The notes beneath the pieces are model-generated. The model was given only the letters and a program-made list of their open reading frames with translations, was not told where the DNA came from and did no database searches. Below are positions 12,247-25,173 of a stretch of 64,000 nucleotides of DNA, piece by piece. Both the position numbers and the translations under genes were made by a program. Positions within the stretch are counted from its first letter, which is position 1. Each line of letters opens with the position of its first letter. The stretch comes from Cercospora beticola (Eukaryota > Ascomycota > Dothideomycetes > Mycosphaerellales > Mycosphaerellaceae): contig NC_088939.1 of assembly GCF_033473495.1 (NCBI RefSeq), forward strand, positions 1,116,001-1,180,000. The letters are read 5' to 3'.

Positions 12247-14122
12247 CGCCGGTGTCATTCGAAATGAGCGATGCTCTGAGTTGGAAGTTGCAAACTCGTC
12301 GCGCAGACGCCCAAGACTCGCGTGTTGTGGAAATAACGAAGGGCACTCTCCGCACGTGGAATCTGATCTCCATCTTTGGCGGCATCCCACGGTATCGCCG
12401 CCCGCCCTATGCCGCTGCCTGAAACCCGCAAGGCGCAAGGCGAAAGTTTGTCGAGCATCAACATCTGTTTCAGCGTCATCACGAGCTACGCGATCTTCCC
12501 GCGCAATGCGATTCTGCCAAGCGAACACGAAGACACGCAACCCAAGGATGAGGTCCAGGTGTATGATCGTGATTCCCAACGCATCGACGACACTCCTCCC
12601 CGCGACCGTTCGACGTGATGGGAATAGGGTCCAACGGCCGGGCGGCACAAGGCAGGACGATGATGATGCTTGGGCAGTCGTACAGCATGGCAATGCTACG
12701 TGCACTGGCCCATGACCCGATACGAAGGAAAAGTACATACATCACAACCGGAACGAGGCGCGGCTTGCTATAATGAAGATAGTAGTGTGACCTGCCATTG
12801 CGTCGTGCAACATGAAAGTAATACGCCGCACGACTGCGAATTCCAAGTTGCTGCCAGGACGATCCGATCTCGACGCCGTGGCAGTTGGCAGCATCTTGGC
12901 CCGGAGGTCGGATTGCGTAGGCCCCGCGCCAGGCGTTGTCTGCACCTGCTTGCAGCGAACACCACAGCATCCTCATCGTCATCTCACCACAGCACCCTTC
13001 CGCCGCGCACCGAAACGCATCTTATAGGCAGTGAGGGTGAGCATGGTGGAGAGCTCATCCGTGTTCTGTCCAGTGGGCACGCTGCTCGTCAGAGCGGTGG
13101 GCTTCTTCACATGTCTTCCGTGCGCCAATTGCCCGGTTCACTGACCAGGGAGCTGGAAACGTCGGCGCAGACACCTAAGACTCTTCGACTTCTTGCTTTG
13201 CACACCGCAATCTCTCCAAGTCTTGACAGCGCCCGGGCCGTTTCAGTGACAAAACGGCCACCGCCCCAGCTCTCAAATCCTGTTGTCCTCGCACTTTCGA
13301 GCCCCCAGTTTCAGAACAGCAAAGCTACTTCAGGATTGTGACCCCAGTTGTCGCTCTGGACCCCGTGCGCGTTCGAGGATAACCTTGTCTTAGCCACCTA
13401 TAACACCCTAGCCCAATTCGTCATAACCATCGAGCAACACTACGATACGCTGCCAACTTCAACTCTCTTGTGCCGAAAGCCTCGCCTGGACTCGTTGCGC
13501 ATTGATCCAGCACCGCTAAGATCAAGACGTGTTCAGCACACCTCCAGACCTCGCGGAACGGGTTATCGATATATATCCAAGGACTACTGCAGCTCAGCAC
13601 GGCTGCGCGCCGTTGAACCCTCCTTCGTTCGACGCCAGAGCCTCACTACTGCACCTCTTTAGACTTCTGTCTCGTACCCGTCTGTTACGAACTCTACCGC
13701 CACGAGGTGCCGCTGCCCAAACGTTCGTGAGAGAACGCAACGCGTATCGACTGTATGCCGGTGGCGTCTTCCTATCCTTAAGGCATCGGACCATAACGCC
13801 GGATCTACGTTTCATAAGGACTACCGAGACGTTTCTGTTCAGCCACGAGGTCTGATTGCACTGCGCAGATCCTCTGGCCCTCTTGGTACATTGCATTGCT
13901 TTTGTGTGCCGTGCGTATAAGGGACAAGATGCTGCCGCTGTTGTTGCTGGTGCCGGTGGCGTACGGGGTGCTCTTTGTCTTGACTTGATCAACAACACAC
14001 CTTGACGACCATCGTCACAAGAAGAAGCACCTTTTGGCGTACTGGGAACCACACCGACGACTTCGCTCCACATACAACATTCAGCTTAACACCTGTCCAC
14101 AGTAGCAAATTTGCTATCGAAT
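12247..14122. other. intergenic region with no supported gene
   Basis: About 1.9 kb. Several 70-220 codon frames exist on both strands, but they have no ATG-anchored protein-like composition or recognisable domain. The right part (about 13.4-14.1 kb) may be promoter or long leader for the Ser-rich gene that starts at 14123. Confidence 0.4.
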
Positions 14123-14788
14123 ATGCAACAACGCAGGAACCGCGCAGTTCGCTCTCTGGTCACATCATCACAGCTCTACAGCGTTCCGGAACGACCTGGT
14201 GGCCCGGTGCCATCATCCATCTACAGCTTCGACAACGTATCAAAGTCGTCCAAAATCTCGACCGACACTGTTTCCACACTTCCTCCTGCTCCTCCGCCAA
14301 AATCACCACGCCGGTCATTCCACCCTAGAGGCCACGTCCGGACTGGAAGCCAACTCAACACCCACCTCGCTCATCTATTCGGCGCTCCGTGTGGCAGCCA
14401 CCGCGACAGCATTGACAGTCTAACCGAATCATATGGACGCCTAGCTTGGGATCCCGAGGACCTCCAAAGAAGGAGAGCCTCGACGTCAACGAGCCCCACG
14501 CCTTCTTCCTCTTCGACTTCATCCTCTGCTTCATCCTCATCATCTTGCTGGAACTCACGCGGACGCAAGAAACAGCGAGACCTTGTCCCTTGCAAAGCCG
14601 CACTCGACGATTTGAAGGATCAGTCGCGGTCGAAAGGTTCACTGTCTTCTTCCTCGGATAGTGGGAGTGAAACATCCTCGCCGCCCAAGCCGCTTGCTAG
14701 TCACAGGGCACAAGGACACGGCAGGAAAGCGAGCAATGGAGGAACACTATTACTGAAGATGAAAAACGGAAAAGTCTGTGTGAGGTAA
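14123..14788 (+). CDS. Ser-rich hypothetical protein
   Basis: One uninterrupted frame of 221 aa from the first ATG; a TTG 12 nt further upstream is not a likely start. I do not recognise the family. The N-terminus is basic (MQQRRNRAVRS). The middle is Ser/Pro-rich with SP/TP sites. A long Ser/Thr run is followed by a basic RGRKKQRD stretch that could act as a nuclear signal. The C-terminus ends GTLLLKMKNGKVCVR. Overall it looks intrinsically disordered. The ordered N- and C-terminal blocks are what would be expected to be conserved if it is real. It is convergent with the Csc1-like gene 2.5 kb away. An extra downstream exon cannot be excluded. Confidence 0.5.
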   Translation: MQQRRNRAVRSLVTSSQLYSVPERPGGPVPSSIYSFDNVSKSSKISTDTVSTLPPAPPPKSPRRSFHPRGHVRTGSQLNTHLAHLFGAPCGSHRDSIDSLTESYGRLAWDPEDLQRRRASTSTSPTPSSSSTSSSASSSSSCWNSRGRKKQRDLVPCKAALDDLKDQSRSKGSLSSSSDSGSETSSPPKPLASHRAQGHGRKASNGGTLLLKMKNGKVCVR

Positions 14789-17318
14789 CGGAGTCAAAAT
14801 AATGATTCATGCGGCTGACTTTATGGGGCTCCTCAATTGCTGGGAACGATCTTGAAAAGCTTTGAGCGTTGCTGTCTAATTTAGCGTTCGGAGTACCAAA
14901 ATTCGCGTGTGGACGACAGTCTTTTCTTGCGGGGACAGATGAACAGTCGAACAAAAGCGTTACGAAATCTTGAAATGCTTGCAATGGAGAATCGATAGAC
15001 GCGAACGAGTCAAATGTAGTTTTTAATGATGAGCTGTGTCTGCGATGAATTCCTCCCCCATCAATGTCCCATCTCCCAGCGCTGTGTTGTTCTGGAGGCT
15101 TCACACTGCAGACTCCCACTATGCTCCATTCAGCGCACCATGAACAACACCGAGAGATAGAGATCTACCAATCCTTCCAAATTGCCTGTTTCCCCGCCGT
15201 CCAAGAAGCCATTCCTGTCCCAGTCGTGACACGTAGCACATTGTACCTATGTGGCAGATCGCCATCGAGATCGTCGAAAGCGCCTTCTGGAAGCCCCTTC
15301 ACCAGAAGCCGTCTGGCGCCGTTCGGAGGATCACCACGTGAAACAACGGCGCTCCTGGTGGTCTGATGATACGCCCTTTTTTTTGCCTAGACTACTACTG
15401 CGATTCTGCGGCGATTGATTCCTGTTTTCTGAACAACCGCTTGCTAGTTCAATGCAGATCTGCTCGCGTGCCCGAATTTCTTGTCCCTCGTGTGTCTGAC
15501 GCCTTTAGCGTCTGGTTGTACGCTAGTTTGATGCAGCTTGCGTGAGGTAAACGCCTCTGTTGGTCAGATCTGTGATCACGATGTTTCTGATAGGATGCGG
15601 TCGTGTTGTTGGTGAAGGCCGCGGCCTCTCTGCGGTGTGTCACTTGGGTACATGGCAACAATGTTGGCATCAGTGTCGTCGATGTCCGGTTCAGCCGAAT
15701 ACAAACGCCTCTGTTCGTGTTGTCGAGGCATTGGCGCTGCATTACCTGAAATCGAGGGCTCAGATATCGTCTTGGTCATTCTCGATGAGACGGCGGAGGT
15801 CTTGCACGTTGCCACGGACGATATTGGGCTGAGCCTCAGCTAGCTCGGGAGGGCTCGATGCATGATCTGATCGCATTCAGCTGGCTTGGGGTGACTGGAG
15901 CCTCGGAAAGGTGTCTGTGCTCATTCTAGCGGTATTACGCCCAGAGGAACTGCAATCAGATACAAGATGTTTCTTCACTTGCGTCAATGTGCTGGATGTC
16001 GAATCCCTTACCTATTGTATCGATACGCCATGCGTGCCAATGGAGAGCGAGCTTGTTGACACTCGCTATCCTCGACAGCCCTGATTATTCGTCCGCAGAT
16101 GCCGACAGGACAGCATGCAGCTAAATGTCGGCGAAGGTGTCGTTTCTGAGGTGAAGGAGCTCCAAGGTCCTGCGAGTCCGAAGTCAGAGCTGCCTTTGGC
16201 GAACTCAACAGTAAGTGCACGCTGTCTGGCGATGCCTATACATCGGAAAGTCAATCATCGTATTCAGCCCGAAGACATGTTTGATCAGGTAGAAGCAAGC
16301 ATTCACGTCAAGTCCCTTTAGTTACGACGTAGCCCAGGTGAGAGGCCGACTTTCTGTCCCTCCCTCCCTGCTTCGCCTGGTCAAGGGCTCGAATCGAATG
16401 CAACGAGGCACTTCTCTTGTCTCTTTGGCAGTACATGTCCCGGAAATTCTTGTGTTCGGTTGTCATCCTTGCCAGTTCAACGCGATCTTGCCCTTGCGAA
16501 CAACCTCAAGGCAAGACAGTATGGGAGCTCTTCCCAAATGCCCGAAGCTGATGACGGCCATCAAATTTTCATGTTGCCCATGATACCCACAAACCTCCAT
16601 CCATTCGAGCGCATCGGGGACAATTTCCAAGCACGACCGCACCTGCACAAGGAGAAATAGAGTCGGAAACCAAAGCAGAACCCTGCCGAAGTTCTCGCTC
16701 CACCAACTCCACACCACGCCGGACCCCATCCCGATCCCTACCAACTATACATTCCAGACGAAAACTTCGGAAACAAATTTCATACGCTCTTTGAACGAGG
16801 ACGCTAGATTAAGTACCCGAAACGAGTGGGACCGAACAACCACAGTAGTACCAGAAAATAAGACCGATCCTCATTTCCGTCGCCGGTATGTAGAAAGGTC
16901 GTCACGGTGACCTGTGACGCGAAGATTCGTACGCGTGCCATGAAATAAGTCACTTCGATGAGAGGAAAGAAAGGCAGGAAATTGCTGAGGTCATCGACAA
17001 AGTCATATTCATTGCTCGTACCTCCATATACGTGCGTATGCATATCCCACTGAGGATAAGGGTATCCATCCATGCAATGTAATTACTACTCCGCAAGCGT
17101 GTAAAGGAAATGCAAACAATCAAGAAAAAGGCACGCTTCTGCAGAAACATTCGCGTCCATACTGGTATCATCGCTCTCGCCATGCCGGGCCAACGAAAGC
17201 TCAAAAGCCCTCAAGCCATCAAAACTTTCCAAACGAGTATCAGGAAACCGGTGTTTTCGGGGGGGTATCACGTGTACTGTGGCCACGTATGCACGTTTGA
17301 CAGTCATTACTGAGAAGC
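14789..17318. other. 2.5-kb convergent intergenic region
   Basis: It lies between the 3' ends of two genes. Only short scattered frames are present, and none has a start, codon bias and motif that agree. Nothing resembling a tRNA, transposon end or long repeat was seen. Confidence 0.4.
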
Positions 17319-20082
17319 CTAGTAATAGATCTTCTCTTCGTAGATCGGAGGACGTCCATCCTCGGCATCCCATACGATCTTGTTCTTCTCATCCAGGAAG
17401 GCACCTTCGTCGGTAATTGGGATGACTTTGCTGGTGTCTGCAACCTCCTGTCGGCTGACGCCGAGGTTGTCGCGTGGCACCCAGAGGAGAGGAGTTGGGC
17501 TGGAGATGGCTGGGTTGTAGAAGGCATTCGCTGATGTATCCTCGTCGTAGTGAATTGCGATTTCCTTTGGTACCAGTCGTCGCATGGTCTTGTAGTCGGT
17601 GTAGATGTCTGGGCGGAGCCACTTGACGAACAAATTGGGCTTCTTGTGTGGAGCTGGTCCCAAGTCGCGGTTTGGTCCATCAAGGGCGGCCTTACCACCA
17701 TTGCCGTTGGCGGGTACGTCCTTAGCAGCAAATTTCTCACCCTCGACACCGTCGGCGCTACCTTGCTCGATCGCCAATAGGTGGCGCTCTTCAGCATCCA
17801 GTGACTTTGGCAAATAGTTCAGCAATGGCTCCATTGCGGAGTTCAAGCTGATGTGGTAGAGCGCGGTGAAGATGAGCATGATAATCATAAGGATCAATGG
17901 ACCAAGTGCTCCGATGCTCTGTCCCGTGGCGATCGCGAAAAGACCGATAAGGCACACTTCGGCGACGTAAAGACCAACAAACAAGTGTCCCAGAGCTCGT
18001 GGGTAGACTAGGCCCTTGGTCTCAACCTGGACGTTGGAGACAAACATCAAGTTGTATCGGTATGCGAAATAGAACAAGAAGAGACCGATGCCTGCGAAGG
18101 CGAGGACAAGTGGTGCGATGGCAGCGTAGCAGATGGCGATGACCAGCAAGTTGGTGTAGACGGGGAATAGTGTACCCCATCCAAGTCCAGATAGTGAGAT
18201 CCACCTGTTGTACATCTTGCGAGGAGTCTTGTCGAGAATCTTGCCGAGGACGAGGAAGAGTACCAGACCAACCAGGCCGACGAGGAGACCGCTGACGATG
18301 GCAAGACCTTGAAGGATGAAGTAAGACAGGTAGAAATTGCTAGCCAGCGGGATGTTGGAAGCCAGGAGCATCGGAGCGCTGCTTGGGTCTTGAGCGACGC
18401 CCTGAATGACAGAGGAAGCGGCCGAACCGAGGGTAGCAACCAAGAAGACCTGGACGAGCTGGAAAGCGAAGTAGCTGTGCTGGACCGTGAGCTCGACGGC
18501 GCTACGAGTCGGTGCACCTCCAAGCTTGGCCATGAGACGCAGAATGATAGGGAGAAGAGCCATGAGGACAGCAAGCAACACGACCGGCAAGAGGCCAGTG
18601 ATGACGCCGAGAATGGTCCGTGGAATATCGTTGATGAAGCCGAGCCATGGCAGACAAGTTGTAAGCTTGTCGATGTTGCTGATGGCACCGACCACTGCTA
18701 CAGGAATGGACCAGAAGGCGATCAGAGCAACAACGAAGGCAGTGGTAGACACTTTCCTGACAAGACGCTCCCACCACTGGATCCTAAGGTTGGACCAAAT
18801 GACCTCGCCTGGTGTCATTCCCGTGAATCGTGGGGACATCTGAAGAACCTGGTGGTGTGTCAAACTTTGATACGCCGCCTGGGCTGCGCTGAGGGTGTCA
18901 AATTCCACGAAGGCAGAGTTGAGCCGAGTTGCCTGGTGGGACTTGTGCTTCGCTTGTTCCGCGTTGACCTCCGGGATGATTCTCGTAAGCTCGCTTCGGC
19001 ACCATTCGATCGTGTCCACTTTCTTGCCACCGATGAACTTGGTCTTGTGAGTTGGGCGGTCCTTTTGGTTGAGGTATTGTGCGAAGCCCGCGTGCCCATC
19101 TCCCACTGCTGCTTCCTCTGCGCCAGCGTTGGCATTCTTTCCGCTCTTCTTGTTCGCTTTCAACTTGTTCGCGCTTGCAGTCTTGATGAGCTTGGTCTCA
19201 GCGGCCTCGAGCTTCATGGCCACCTTGTCGCGTTCCTCAACCTTCTCCTCGAGGTCCTTGCAATCGGTTGCGAGCCAGATCTTGCGCACACCTGGCTCGA
19301 GCATGCTTCGGAGCTTGCCTTCGTCCATGTACTCCTCCGGAATCGAGGTGTAGAGAACAGTGCGAGACGAGAGACGGCTGGCGTATAGCGGTGACATAAG
19401 GTAAGCCTGTCGGAGGTTGATATAGTAGATCATCTCACGAGTGATCATGTAAATGACGAAGCTGAAAAAGATGATGGCGCATCCGGCGTGGGCGAACATC
19501 TTGTAGTACTGCAATACGTTAGATCACTACATCGTTCAGCATGTGTAGAAAGGGAGCCACTCACATTGTTGGTCACATTTCCAAAGGTGAGAAGATCCAG
19601 CTGCTGCTTGCCTCCACCACCGGTGGCATTGATGGGGAAGAGAACTGGCCAGGTGATGGCACAGCCCACGAAGCAGGTCACGACCGAGATCTTGAGGAAG
19701 CGGAGGAAGAGATAGCCATCGAAGGAGTGGTGATTGAGGACATGAGTGTCAGGCAGCTCCCAGAATCCCTTGATCCAGCCAACGAGGCCTCCATCAACTC
19801 GCGGCGTGCGTTCATTTTCGCGAAGACTGCCAACGAACGTCCGCGGCCGGTAATATCGCGGAAATCTGTTCCTGAGAACGAGGAAGAGTATCGCCCAGAC
19901 GAGAGCGAAGATGGCAACTGTTTTAACATTATTAGCGCGACTTGCAACCAGCCAGAAACGCGTTTCGTACCTGGTGCCAAAGTCGACAACAACTGCGATG
20001 CGGAGCTGGAGTTGTTCTCGCTCTCCTGGGACGAGCCTTGATTCTGGTCCTGGCTCTGATCAACCGACAAGCAGGAACCCAT
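17319..20082 (-). CDS. Csc1/OSCA/TMEM63-type calcium-permeable cation channel (DUF221 family)
   Basis: Three exons (19971-20082, 19565-19917, 17319-19508; introns 53 and 56 bp) give 884 aa, normal for fungal Csc1-like proteins. Order: short Ser/Gln-rich extracellular N-terminus; TM1 starting VAIFALVWAILF; conserved RPRTFVG segment; TM2 around SVVTCFVGCAITW; TM3 (GCAIIFFSFVIYMITRE); a large cytosolic loop (PHM7-type RRM-like region, with VEFDTLSAAQAAYQ); then a C-terminal multi-TM DUF221 block; and a cytosolic tail ending EEKIYY. The WE-VIWxNL-like element is seen as TPGEVIWSNLRI. Family role: osmosensitive/mechanosensitive cation channel or lipid scramblase-related protein of the plasma membrane or ER. 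The specific physiological role is not visible from sequence. Confidence 0.9.
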
Positions 20083-21781
20083 CCTGGCGCGGCTGGTGTG
20101 CTCCTGGAGGAGCTCTCAATGCCGTCGTAGCGCCTCCGGGAAGAAGGAAATAAAAACCTGCTGGATGCAATGGGAATGCGCGTGGATGGGAATGTCGCGC
20201 CAATGCGGGCTTGTGGGTGGGAGAGAGAGCGGAAAGGTGGCAGAAGCAGCAGCGGTGGTGGTCGGCGGTCGCGCGAAGAGAAGCAGTTGCCAATGTACAG
20301 CGTTGTCAAACACGCAGACACAGCAGGCACGGGCGCTTGTCCCCCCTGCTCCTAGCCTCTTCTCGAGATCGACGCGCTATGACGGAAGCTTCAGATTAGA
20401 TGGCGCTTGCCCAGACACGCGACGCAGATTTTGGAGAAACGACGACCGCTCTTTTGTTGTTTGCGATTCTTGACAAGTTGCCAACGAGGGAAGACCTTGT
20501 GTCGACCATATATTCCCTTCTTGCTTCCACGTTCCACGCCCGTCGCCAGGCTGTGCTGTGCGTGCACAACAACGCCGCGCTCGCAGCGTCCAAACAGCTG
20601 AACCACGCACGTCCGCGAAGGTCTAGCCACAGCACAGCAGCGCCACAGCGTTTGGACAAGCGCAAAACAGGGAATTGGCGGTTTCGCAAACAGAGTTGGT
20701 GGGCCTGCCCACAAGAACCCTACACCATCATCAGTTCATCATCCGCCTTTCACATGCTTATTAGACCCAATATTGCCTTTCCCACACGCAAAGTTCTTCT
20801 TCACATGATGAACCTCAATATGGGTCTTCCACCACCTTCCTTCATCGCTGCATTGCCAAGTGACACGTCTCTGAAATTGTCTCGGAGAAGCTAAAGATTA
20901 CTATCGCCTGTGAAGAGGACTATTGATTCGCCGGCAGAGTGACCGCTCTCGTGCCGGACGCTCAACGTCGAACGACTTTGCAGGGGGGCCGCCTGTTCCT
21001 AATCCTTGGAGCAAAAGAACGGGAAAGGCTGGGGCTGACGACGAAGGAAACGTCCGTTGTGGGCCCGAGAAGTCTCGAACATCAGCCTTGTTTGCGCAGC
21101 AAACGCCTACGTTGACAATGTCGGCAAGCGATGCACAGATGCGAAGCGAATGCAATGCGATTCTACTAGCTGGCTGTTGAGATGGTGGAGGCTGTGTATA
21201 TGGGGTATGACAGATTCTCTGATATCGAGGGAGAGAGCTCAGAGGTTAAGCGAGCGACACCAATCAATCGGGTTGTTGGTAGCTTCGCACGCCCGCCTTG
21301 GAAGCAAAGCAGATCGTTATCGTGTCACCACTACTACTGAAGAGCGTAGAGGTCTCACACTAATGACCTTTCCAGCTGTCCAGCTATGAGAGACGAAAGA
21401 TACTGGGCATGTATTTGAGTTCTACACGGTCACAAGGACACCTCGACCCGCTGGCTGCACAACATTGGCGATTCTTGAGCTCTTCGTCCCGTGTTCTTAC
21501 AGCTTGAGGTTTGGCAAGCTGGGCGAACAGCTCAATCAAGCAGAATCATGAACGTCATTGAGTTCAGGTGTGGAGCGTTTGCTGGTGAAAGATCGTCAGG
21601 TACACGAAGGAGGATTGACCTCGCTCAGAACGTCGTACAGCAGACTACCGAGTGTGGATTCCATCTGGCACTTCTAATTGCGCAGTCGATATCATATATC
21701 CTCACAAGCGATATTGGATGCGACTGTGAGCTACATGTAAGAGGTCTCAATAACGACAGCCCCTCCGCTTCCTATCACATT
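20083..21781. other. intergenic region with no supported gene
   Basis: About 1.7 kb between the start of the Csc1-like gene and the 3' end of the XPF-like gene, both on the minus strand. It should contain the channel promoter. Short frames only. Confidence 0.4.
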
Positions 21782-24700
21782 TCAGGACATTGCATTTGCA
21801 GCAGACAGCCACCGTCCGTCGATGGCTTTGCTGGCGCTGCGAAGCATGCCTTCACCACCAAGCACATGTGCGAATCTCTGCACGCGATCTTCTTCGCTCA
21901 TGCATATCAAAGCTGCTAAACCGTACACGCCATCACGGCTGCGTACCGGAGTGCCACTTGTGCTTTGCTCATCCGATGTGGATGTTTTGAGCTGATTTAG
22001 AATGACCTGGGCGGCGAAGGCGTTCAAGCCTGCCTTCCGCAAGAACCGCTCCCAGTAGGTCTCATCTTGCAGCAAGATGGACGTATCTCCACATCGTGTG
22101 ATGATCGCTGCAAGCCATTCCACGAGCTGCTCGTTTCCACCAGGAACATAGGTGACTTGAACATCAGCGTCCAAAGTGCTGCAATTTCCGATGAATTCGC
22201 ACAAAGCATCTGTATCTTGCTGATCGAGACCAGAGACTTCCGCATCTCCTTGATCAGAAGTCTGCTGGCCTTCACTGACGAGCACGACTAGGCGTTCATA
22301 TCTCACAGCTGCTGTCGCCACCTGCTCGCGGATTCCGAAGAAGGCTTTCTGGCCAGGCAGGGGCTTCTGCTTGAGCTTTTGCAAGTTCGTGAAGATTACA
22401 CCTGTACTGGCTGACACTGTGACATCTGCTTCTTTTTCGCGCTCGTCCGAGTCTCGGATCACCATCTCGATGGCAGGTAGAAGCTTTTGGAGTTTGCGAA
22501 TCATGGGCCGGTTGTTCATCACTGCGGATGACACGGCGATTGAAAATCTCTCGTCATCTCCAATGACTTTCGGCGTGGGCATGTTGACAGAACAGTGCGG
22601 TGGTGCGTCCGGGACAGATTTGAGTCTCTGTTCGGTCACATCAAGCGAGTCTGGCGCCGTCCTGACATGAATACTAGAATGATCCTGGGAAGTCGTCACC
22701 TCCTCAGGTAGAGGTACTTCCGGCTGGCCCTGTAATATAAGAAACTGGCCAAAATGCTCCATTGCGTTCGGGTTGGTACGCGAGGTTTGCTGGTCTCCCA
22801 CGGTCGGTTTCTTGACTCTTGTCCTGGCATCGCCGGTCTCAGTCAACTCCTTGTCGACACTTGCCAACTTTGCTGCGACTGCTTTGTCGAGCTTCGCTTT
22901 GCGCTGTGCTAAAACATCGCCAATGCTAGCAGCTACTGCTCTCTTGACTTGCGCGTGAGTATGTAATTTTTTCCTCCTCTTGGGAGGCACGGAGAAGAAT
23001 CTCGACCGAGTGGCTCCGGCTTCATCGACATCAGCAGCGACTGCAGTGAGCATTGACTTCTGTTGATGTGCAATCACGGGGTGCGAATCATGAACTCGTG
23101 TCTTGCCAGTCGCCGCACGAGTCGATTTGTGGGAAGCAGACTCAGACACACTCGGCTGGTTATTCATGGCCTCGTGCAACCCGAATGGAATCAGATCTGC
23201 CTCATCGCTAGACCATTCGGCACGATGCAAGTCCGCTGTATCGTCTTCTTCCTTGTCCAACAGCCTGAGACCCGCTGGCTTCCACGTAAGTTGCTGTACA
23301 TCGAAGTCGTCATCGAGGTCAAGATCTCTGAGGTATCTTGCACAGGAGCCATCGTCGAAGTCTCCTTCAGGCTTGATTCTGGCCAGATGGGAAGCAAACG
23401 GAGCCCATGATAGATCCTTGTCGAGTTTGCTTGCCCCACGCCATGTGCCTTGACCTATGTTCAATTCTTCGCCGATCTGCTCGAGCAGTCCGTTGCTGGA
23501 GTCTGAGAGTTCCCAAGGGGCAATTGCTTTGATCGGTGATACTTCAGGGACGGGTACTCTTGCGATTGTATCAAGCTCATCGAGTTCTTCGTTCTGAAGC
23601 CTGTTCAGGGACGGCTGGACGAGAGGTGCGAGTAACTCAGTGAGAGTAGCAGTAGCTTCTTGAGCGCCCACTTCAGAATCTGTCACATCATCCAGTGGCG
23701 GAATGGAGCCTATCACAGTCTGCAGCTCATCGCTGAACGCAACCGTCTTCACTCTCTTCGCTGGTGGCTCGGACAAATCTGATGATATCTGTGGGAATAA
23801 TGGACTGAGGACCTTCAAGCTCTGCAGTGCTCGGGTCTTCTTACGCAGCGGAGTGGAGGAGGGAGCGGCTTCGTTGACCACGAAACTATGCACCTCTTCC
23901 GCTCCTGTCTCCATTCCTGCTTGAGCATCTCGTTCGTCGCGAGCTCTGATTTGCGCATGCAGTTCAGCGGCTTCGTGCAAAGTCGGATCCTCCGGAGTGG
24001 ATGTAAGTGGGATGTTGGCTATCTCAGGGGGTATCCTCGCCGGACTTAGAGGGGGTGAGAGTGGTAATAACGTGGGCGAGACTCTAGGAATGACCTACAA
24101 AAGTTAACCATGCACTGGGCAGCTTTCTCTGTAAGACGCACCTGTCGCTCACTCTCTTGCCGAAGCAAATCTGCTAGAGTCTGCTCTGTCCCGCCAAGCA
24201 CACCTTTCATGAAAGACATCGTCTCTGCATCGACCTGCAACCTCTCTGACTCAAGTTCGTTTCGAACTCGCTCGGGGAGGGCCAGGTCCTCTGCGCCCCA
24301 TACCAAGCTCTCGCCCTTTTTGTCCTCGAGATCGAACGGCATCATGCCATCTGAGGCAATGTTGATCTCGTTACGTTGCTTCAATCTCCTCAGCTCGGTG
24401 TCGGGGTCACATTGTAGAACAGGTGTTTCTGACCTGCAGTGTCGCAAAGGCACGGGCAGATGAAAGTGCATTTTGCTGACTTGGTATTCCTTCACATCAC
24501 GTACAATCGAGGCGAGCATTGCGACAGAGTCTTTGTCCACTTGCCATCGATCTTGTGGGTACCCTTCACCCTTTTCCTGTTCGAGAAGTTCTTGTATGCC
24601 GATCAATCCTGGTGGATCCTCCAAGTCCTGGAGTGCGGAAGTTGTTGGTGCAGTTGGCATATATTGGAAGAGGTCATCGCTGAAACAACGAGCTTCTGCA

Positions 24701-25173
24701 CTTCGCAACATGCCGCACCTGAACGCTTCATCATCGTCCTCTCCATCACTGGTGCCATTCACTTCTTGATCATACTCGGACGGCTCATTGCTATCAGCCT
24801 GTGGTTGCGGCTCGAAAGGAAGACTCTGCTCCTCGGAAAGATCAGGAGGATCATTTGCTTGAGAGTAACTATGGCCATAGATCCCCTCCTCTGTGGACCG
24901 CTCACTGTAGGTCTGACCGGTTCCGGTTTCGAACAGTGGTTCAAGTGGCGTGTCATTAGAAGACACTTGAGGGAAGTCATGGCCCTTGACCGAATGATGT
25001 TCATACGGGCGCTGACCGGAGTGCTTGACTGCGAGGACGTGGTGTTGGTTGCCATAATAGCCCGAGTCGTCGTTCCTGGCGTCATCTGAAAACATGTGGT
25101 ATGCCGAATTCTCTCCTGCAGCTGACTCGCCAGGGAGCTCTTCGTTCTCGACCCATTGCTGTGTCCTCTGCAT
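21782..25173 (-). CDS. large protein with XPF-nuclease-like C-terminal domain (DUF7102/SAM-like type)
   Basis: Two exons (24142-25173 and 21782-24094; 47-bp intron) give about 1,114 aa from the ATG at 25173. The same frame stays open about 40 codons upstream without an ATG, so an additional 5' exon is possible. The N-terminal 700 residues are acidic and disordered, with a bipartite basic patch (PPKRRKKLHTHAQVKRA). The C-terminal ~280 residues form a compact unit. It contains DVTVSASTGVIFTNLQKLKQ, then LPGQ, YERLVVLVSEG, and a Rossmann-like run ending in a helical block (DETYWERFLRKAGLNAFAAQ) that fits a helix-hairpin-helix or SAM-like end. I recall this pairing in fungal proteins as DUF7102 plus a SAM-like domain. 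The ERKxxxD catalytic motif of XPF nucleases is not seen. A relationship to the inactive XPF fold of Zip2/SHOC1 is inference. Confidence 0.75.

Noticed and set aside
11698..12738. 346-codon minus-strand open frame
   Set aside because: It overlaps the Rpc37 coding exon on the opposite strand and shows no motif.
12670..13341. 223-codon plus-strand open frame
   Set aside because: No recognisable domain, atypical composition, and several competing frames on both strands in the same place.
18309..19388. 359-codon plus-strand open frame
   Set aside because: It lies fully antisense to the multi-TM exon of the Csc1-like gene, with shadow-like composition.
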